From: CAZYHS01 sp964647545
GTDB lineage: Bacteria > UBA10199 > GCA-002796325 > 1-14-0-20-49-13
Reading direction: 5' to 3'
Assembly (NCBI GenBank): GCA_964647545.1
Contig: CAZYHS010000020.1
Coordinates: 1-35,687, forward strand
DNA length: 35,687 nt
Numbering within the stretch: position 1 is the first letter of the stretch; each line of letters opens with the position of its first letter. The notes under the pieces were generated by a model. It had not been told where the DNA came from. It saw only the letters and a program-made list of their open reading frames with translations, and made no database searches. Below, piece after piece: positions 31,801 to 35,687 of the stretch. The position numbers and the translations under genes were made by a program.

Positions 31801-32748
31801 ATGAATATCGGATTGGTTGGTTGTGGGAGAATTTCAAAGCGGCACATTGAAGCAATCAAGGATTCGCCTGCTCTTAAGGTAGCCTTTGCCTGCGACATTA
31901 TTGAAGATCGTGCCCGCTCAGTCGCACAAGAGCTCGGTTGCGAATTTACAACGGACTTTAGAAAAATCAAAAACTGCGATGTGATTTCGGTTTTAACGCC
32001 GTCAGGATTGCATCCTCGTCATGCAGCAGATATTGCCGAATCAACCGATGCAAAATATATTATCGTCGAAAAACCGGTTTCTCTGACTTTGCGAGAGGCC
32101 CATGAGCTTTACAATAGGATCGAAAAAACCGGAAAAGTGCTGCTTCCTGTCTATCAAAACAGGTACAACCCTCTGGTTGCTCATTTAAGAACGATGATTC
32201 AAAGCGGAAAGCTCGGACATGTTCATCAGTTTATCTGTAATGTTTTATGGAATAGAAATGACGACTATTTCAACATCGACTGGCATGGCACGAAGGAGCT
32301 GGACGGTGGAGTTCTTTACACTCAGGCAAGTCACTATGTTGACATGCTTCATTTCTTTTTTGGTGAGCTTGATGAAGCCCATGGTCTTGGTGGCAGCCTG
32401 AGAAAGCTAGAAGTTTACGATTCTATCTCCTGTAGCATAAGTTTTAAAAACGGCACCGTCGGAAGCCTCAACGCAACCGTCAATGCGTTCAAAAAGAACT
32501 ATTGCACAGAAATTACGATCATTGCGGAGAAGGGGCTTGTTCGCCTGTCTGGAACAAACCTCAATACTATTGAATATTGGGATGTTGACGGCGTTGAAAA
32601 GCCGGCGATCGATTTTAAAATCGACCACGTCTATGGTAAGGGCCACAACACAATGTACCAGTACATTGCCGAGAAAAAATTCGAAATGTTCCCGTCGAAA
32701 GAAGATGTGTTGTCGGGCGTTTTATTAATGGAAAAACTCAGTTATTAA
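31801..32748 (+). CDS. Gfo/Idh/MocA-family oxidoreductase, WbpB/WlbA-like
   Basis: In the WbpB/WlbA family this NAD-dependent enzyme oxidises C3 of UDP-N-acetylglucosaminuronic acid, giving the 3-keto sugar for the aminotransferase that follows. The product (315 residues) has an N-terminal Rossmann fold ('IGLVGCGRISKRHIEAI'), the family E90-K91-P92 motif and a C-terminal alpha/beta domain with 'DWHGTKELDGGVLYTQASHY', a region that holds substrate and catalytic residues in WlbA. The frame runs upstream to 31750, across the ops-like site; the ATG at 31801, seven bases after AAAAAAGGA, is the start I use. The exact substrate is inferred from the neighbours. Confidence 0.88.
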   Translation: MNIGLVGCGRISKRHIEAIKDSPALKVAFACDIIEDRARSVAQELGCEFTTDFRKIKNCDVISVLTPSGLHPRHAADIAESTDAKYIIVEKPVSLTLREAHELYNRIEKTGKVLLPVYQNRYNPLVAHLRTMIQSGKLGHVHQFICNVLWNRNDDYFNIDWHGTKELDGGVLYTQASHYVDMLHFFFGELDEAHGLGGSLRKLEVYDSISCSISFKNGTVGSLNATVNAFKKNYCTEITIIAEKGLVRLSGTNLNTIEYWDVDGVEKPAIDFKIDHVYGKGHNTMYQYIAEKKFEMFPSKEDVLSGVLLMEKLSY

Positions 32749-32758
32749 CGGGGCTGCT

Positions 32759-33850
32759 ATGCAATTTGTCGATTTAAAGAAACAGTACGAAGCATATAAA
32801 ACTGAAATTGACACTGCGATAAAGGGCGTTATTGACACGACCTCTTTTATCAACGGACCGGCCGTTGGCGCTCTCGAGACGGAACTTTCGAACTTTGCCG
32901 GCGTGAAACATTCAATTGGATGCGCTTCCGGGACCGATGCTTTGCTCATTGCAATGATGGCGCTTGACGTTTTGCCGGACGATGAAATTATTGTCCCGGC
33001 GTTTACGTACATTGCCTCTGCCAGCCAAGCTCCTATTCTAAAAGCAAAGCCTGTGTTCGTTGATGTCGATCCGGTGACTTTCAACATTGACGTCAGCAAG
33101 ATTGAAGAAAAAATCACGAAGAAGACTGTCGGCATCATTCCCGTTTCTCTTTATGGCCAGTGCGCTGATATCGATGCAATTAACGCCATTGCTGCCAAGC
33201 ACGACTTGTGGGTTATGGAAGATGGCGCTCAATCTTTTGGTGCAAGTTATAAGGGCAAAAAATCGTGCTCTATGACAACGGTTTCAACGACAAGCTTTTT
33301 TCCGGCCAAGCCACTTGGTTGTTTTGGCGATGGCGGGGCGATTTTTACTAACGATGATGTGCTGGCTGAAAAAATTAAAATTATTAAAAATCAGGGTCAG
33401 ACGAAACGTTATTTTCACAAGGCCATAGGCGTGAACGGTCGAATCGATACTCTCCAAGCTGCGATTACCAATGTTAAACTGAAACATTTTGAAAAAGAAA
33501 TTGCAGCTAGGGACGCTGTTGCAAAATTTTACACAGAAGCCCTTGGGGCCATCGTGGATACGCCAAAAGTTCTTTCTCACAATATTTCTACGTGGGCGCA
33601 GTACACAATTCGAGTGAAGAATCGTCCGGCGCTTATCGAGGCTCTTAATAAAAGGGGAATACCGACCGCTGTGCACTATCCAAGGCCGCTGCCAAAGCAA
33701 GAGGCATTTGCCTATTTAAACGACAGCGCAAATTATTCCGTGTCTGACCAATTGGCAGATACGGTTTTGAGTTTGCCTATGCATGCTTTCCTGACCGAAA
33801 GCGACATTCAGGCGGTATGCTCGGCGATTAAGGAGGGCTTGAATGTCTAG
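32759..33850 (+). CDS. DegT/DnrJ/EryC1 aminotransferase, WbpE/WlbC-like
   Basis: This PLP-dependent sugar aminotransferase (363 residues) would transfer an amino group from glutamate to C3 of the 3-keto sugar made by the preceding enzyme. The PLP lysine is K184 in 'SFFPAKPLGCFGDGGA', D155 in 'VMEDGAQSFGA' contacts the cofactor ring nitrogen, and the N-terminus 'VDLKKQYEAYK' with 'SGTDALLIAM' is typical of the WbpE subgroup. The gene starts 10 bp after its neighbour with a GGGG ribosome site, and overlaps the acetyltransferase gene by 8 bp. Confidence 0.93.
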   Translation: MQFVDLKKQYEAYKTEIDTAIKGVIDTTSFINGPAVGALETELSNFAGVKHSIGCASGTDALLIAMMALDVLPDDEIIVPAFTYIASASQAPILKAKPVFVDVDPVTFNIDVSKIEEKITKKTVGIIPVSLYGQCADIDAINAIAAKHDLWVMEDGAQSFGASYKGKKSCSMTTVSTTSFFPAKPLGCFGDGGAIFTNDDVLAEKIKIIKNQGQTKRYFHKAIGVNGRIDTLQAAITNVKLKHFEKEIAARDAVAKFYTEALGAIVDTPKVLSHNISTWAQYTIRVKNRPALIEALNKRGIPTAVHYPRPLPKQEAFAYLNDSANYSVSDQLADTVLSLPMHAFLTESDIQAVCSAIKEGLNV

Positions 33851-34358
33851 TAGTCCCGATAACAATTTTTTTGTTCACGAAAGTTCCTACGTTGACGCAG
33901 GCGCGGAAGTTGGAGCCGGCACCAAAATCTGGCACTTCAGCCATGTGATGGGTGGCGCAAAAATCGGCGCAAAGTGTTCGATCGGACAAAATGTCAACAT
34001 CGGTTCCAAGGCTGTTATTGGCAACGGTGTTAAAATTCAGAACAATGTTTCTATTTATGACGATGTAATTATCGAAGACGATGTTTTTTGCGGACCGTCG
34101 TGTGTTTTTACAAACGTTATAAATCCCAGAGCGTTTGTAGAAAGAAAACACGAATATAAAAAGACGCTAGTAAAAAAGGGTGCAAGCATCGGTGCCAATG
34201 CCACGGTTGTTTGTGGTGTGACGCTTGGCGAATATTGCCTTGTCGGCGCCGGTTCGGTTGTGACAAAAGATGTGCCGCCATATTCTTTGGTCTACGGAGT
34301 CCCCGCCAAAGTCATGGGGCTTGTCGATAAAGAAGGAAATATAAAGGAAAAAATATGA
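33843..34358 (+). CDS. UDP-sugar 3-N-acetyltransferase, WbpD/WlbB-like
   Basis: This left-handed beta-helix acyltransferase (171 residues) would acetylate the 3-amino group with acetyl-CoA. The hexapeptide repeats run from about residue 15 to 150 ('AEVGAGTKIWHFSHVMGGAK', 'IGQNVNIGSKAVIG', 'GASIGANATVVCGVTLGEYC'). The segment 'FTNVINPRAFVERKHEYK' is typical of the WbpD/WlbB group, and 'VTKDVPPYSLVYGVPAKVMG' is the usual C-terminal part. It overlaps the aminotransferase gene by 8 bp and the dehydrogenase gene by 4 bp, so the genes are translationally coupled. Confidence 0.92.
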   Translation: MSSSPDNNFFVHESSYVDAGAEVGAGTKIWHFSHVMGGAKIGAKCSIGQNVNIGSKAVIGNGVKIQNNVSIYDDVIIEDDVFCGPSCVFTNVINPRAFVERKHEYKKTLVKKGASIGANATVVCGVTLGEYCLVGAGSVVTKDVPPYSLVYGVPAKVMGLVDKEGNIKEKI

Positions 34359-35665
34359 ACAAACATTTCGAAACGTTGATGCAAAAAGTGCAGGAGAATA
34401 AAGAGCTCGTTGGCGTGTTGGGACTTGGCTACGTCGGTCTTCCGCTGGCCGTTGAGTTTGCATTGAAGAATGTGAACGTGCTCGGTTTTGAGAAGAGCAA
34501 TAAGAAGGCCGAAAATGTCAACGCCGGCAAAAATTATATCGGTGATGTCGTAGATTCTGAGCTGGCTGACGTTGTCAAAAAAGGATTTTTAAAGGCCACG
34601 ACAGATTTTTCGCGCATCAAAGAGTGCGACGTCATTCTTATTTGCGTGCCAACACCGCTCGATATTTTCCAGAAACCCGACATGAGTTTCATTGAGGCTT
34701 CATGTGAAGACATTGCCAAATATATGCGTGCCGGCACTTTTGTCGCGCTTGAAAGCACGACCTATCCGACCACGACCGAAGAGTTCATGAAGCCGATTCT
34801 TGAAAAATCGGGACTCAAAGAGGGTGTTGATTTCTGGATGGCGTTTTCACCCGAACGTGTCGATCCGGGTAATGATAAGTTCAAAACAAGAAATACTCCA
34901 AAGGTGCTTGGTGCAACGACACCGGAAGGCCTTGAGCTTGGTAAATTGATTTACGCAAAGGCTGTTGAAAACGTTTACCCTGTAAGTTCGCCGCGCGCCG
35001 CCGAAATGGTTAAGATTTTGGAGAACACTTATCGTCTTGTGAATATTTCGCTGGTCAATGAACTTGCGCTCATCTGCGGTAAAATGGATATCGACATCTG
35101 GGAAGTAATTGATGCGGCAAAGACGAAGCCGTACGGATTTCAGGCATTCTATCCCGGCCCCGGCATCGGCGGTCACTGTATTCCTCTCGACCCGTTCTAT
35201 CTTGAGTACGTTGCCAAAAAATATCACTTTGATCTGACGATGATTCACACGGCGGGCCAGATCAACACGCTTCAGCCTCACAGAATGATGGTTAAAATAA
35301 ATACCATCTTGAATAAGCACAAAAAACCATTGAACGGTTCGAAACTTCTATTCATGGGCGTTGCCTACAAGGCCGACATTAACGACGAAAGAGAATCTCC
35401 GGCGCTGCGTGTTATGGACGAAGTTAAACAAAAAGGGGCGAACGTTTCTTATTATGACCCATATATTCCGCGCGCTGTTTCAGAACACGGCAACGAATAC
35501 AAGTCGGTTGAGTTAAGCGATGCGGTTATTGCAGATGCCGATTGTGTTATTTTTACTACGGCGCACAAGGTTTTCAATGTTGAGAACATTGTGAACAAGG
35601 CAAAACTCGTGGTCGATCTGCGCAATGCGGTTAAATTCAAAAACGAAAAAGTTTTTAAATTATAA
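34355..35665 (+). CDS. wbpA: UDP-N-acetylglucosamine 6-dehydrogenase, WbpA-like
   Basis: This enzyme oxidises C6 of UDP-GlcNAc to the uronic acid in two NAD-dependent steps, the first reaction of the pathway. The 436 residues contain the NAD-binding motif 'LGLGYVGLPLAVEF', a conserved K220 in 'MVKILENTYR', the catalytic C275 in 'GIGGHCIPLDPFYL' and a C-terminal UDP-binding domain ('FMGVAYKADINDERESPA'). WecC-type UDP-ManNAc dehydrogenases are close relatives; the neighbouring WbpB, WbpE and WbpD homologues favour WbpA. It overlaps the preceding gene by 4 bp (ATGA). Confidence 0.92.
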   Translation: MNKHFETLMQKVQENKELVGVLGLGYVGLPLAVEFALKNVNVLGFEKSNKKAENVNAGKNYIGDVVDSELADVVKKGFLKATTDFSRIKECDVILICVPTPLDIFQKPDMSFIEASCEDIAKYMRAGTFVALESTTYPTTTEEFMKPILEKSGLKEGVDFWMAFSPERVDPGNDKFKTRNTPKVLGATTPEGLELGKLIYAKAVENVYPVSSPRAAEMVKILENTYRLVNISLVNELALICGKMDIDIWEVIDAAKTKPYGFQAFYPGPGIGGHCIPLDPFYLEYVAKKYHFDLTMIHTAGQINTLQPHRMMVKINTILNKHKKPLNGSKLLFMGVAYKADINDERESPALRVMDEVKQKGANVSYYDPYIPRAVSEHGNEYKSVELSDAVIADADCVIFTTAHKVFNVENIVNKAKLVVDLRNAVKFKNEKVFKL

Positions 35666-35687
35666 TGAAAAAAATCGTCACAGTTGT
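35665..35687 (+). CDS. Start of the next gene, probably a UDP-sugar 2-epimerase (partial)
   Basis: An ATG shares its A with the wbpA stop codon (TAATG), and only seven codons and part of an eighth are visible: MKKIVTV. This is how WbpI/WecB-type UDP-N-acetyl-sugar 2-epimerases commonly begin (M-K-I-V-T-V-x-G-x-R-P). A WbpI-like epimerase would complete the path to UDP-2,3-diacetamido-mannuronic acid. The identification rests on very few residues plus context. Confidence 0.5.

Overview
The window reads as a metagenome-derived chromosome fragment from a Gram-negative bacterium. The evidence is lipoprotein signal peptides, a barrel-like protein with a C-terminal aromatic residue, a sigma54-type activator, an RfaH-like NusG paralogue and a run of 100 Ns. 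The mix (sigma54 signalling, group 3b hydrogenase, large secreted proteins with Ig-like segments, polysaccharide genes) fits a deltaproteobacterium-like lineage. That placement is inference; there is no rRNA gene and I could run no phylogeny.

Layout. (1) 1-2055: the end of a hybrid histidine kinase and an NtrC-type response regulator. (2) 2077-2796, minus strand: a lytic transglycosylase. (3) 2967-7341, minus strand: a compact five-gene operon for a cytoplasmic NAD(P)-linked group 3b [NiFe] hydrogenase (beta, gamma, delta, alpha subunits) and its maturation protease. (4) 7457-18851: an envelope block with a 1082-residue secreted protein and, divergent from it, a 1224-residue lipoprotein and a barrel-like protein, then a convergent von Willebrand A lipoprotein carrying six tandem repeats. 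(5) 19020-20417: a membrane-anchored histidine kinase. (6) 20535-29906: the conserved translation and RNA-metabolism cluster rimP-nusA-infB-rbfA-nrnA-truB-rpsO-pnp, closed by a strong intrinsic terminator. (7) 30132-35687: the head of a polysaccharide locus. It has a winged-helix regulator, an RfaH-like NusG paralogue, a small four-helix-bundle gene on a repeat-flanked element, a sequence almost identical to the enterobacterial ops element, and then wbpB-, wbpE-, wbpD- and wbpA-like genes. The first codons of a sixth gene, probably the 2-epimerase, follow. The enzymes together would make a UDP-2,3-diacetamido-uronic acid for a surface glycan.

The most interesting signals are regulatory. Arrays of the hexamer TT(A/G)AAC, repeated every 9-10 bp (one helical turn), occur at three places: before the winged-helix gene (30074-30117), before the NusG paralogue (30641-30684), and, inverted, before the lytic transglycosylase (2936-2970). 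The NusG paralogue resembles RfaH in sequence, and a 12-base ops-like site (11 of 12 matches) sits 25 bp before the first sugar gene, directly after a perfect 8-bp hairpin. Together these suggest a specialised antitermination system with its own operator arrays, possibly linking glycan synthesis to peptidoglycan remodelling.

A second theme is a family of 7-bp repeats. They form inverted arms around the four-helix-bundle gene, and an apparently empty copy lies between infB and rbfA. Finally, the apparent break in infB is an assembly artefact: the same 55 bases flank the Ns on both sides, and merging them restores one open frame of 842 codons.
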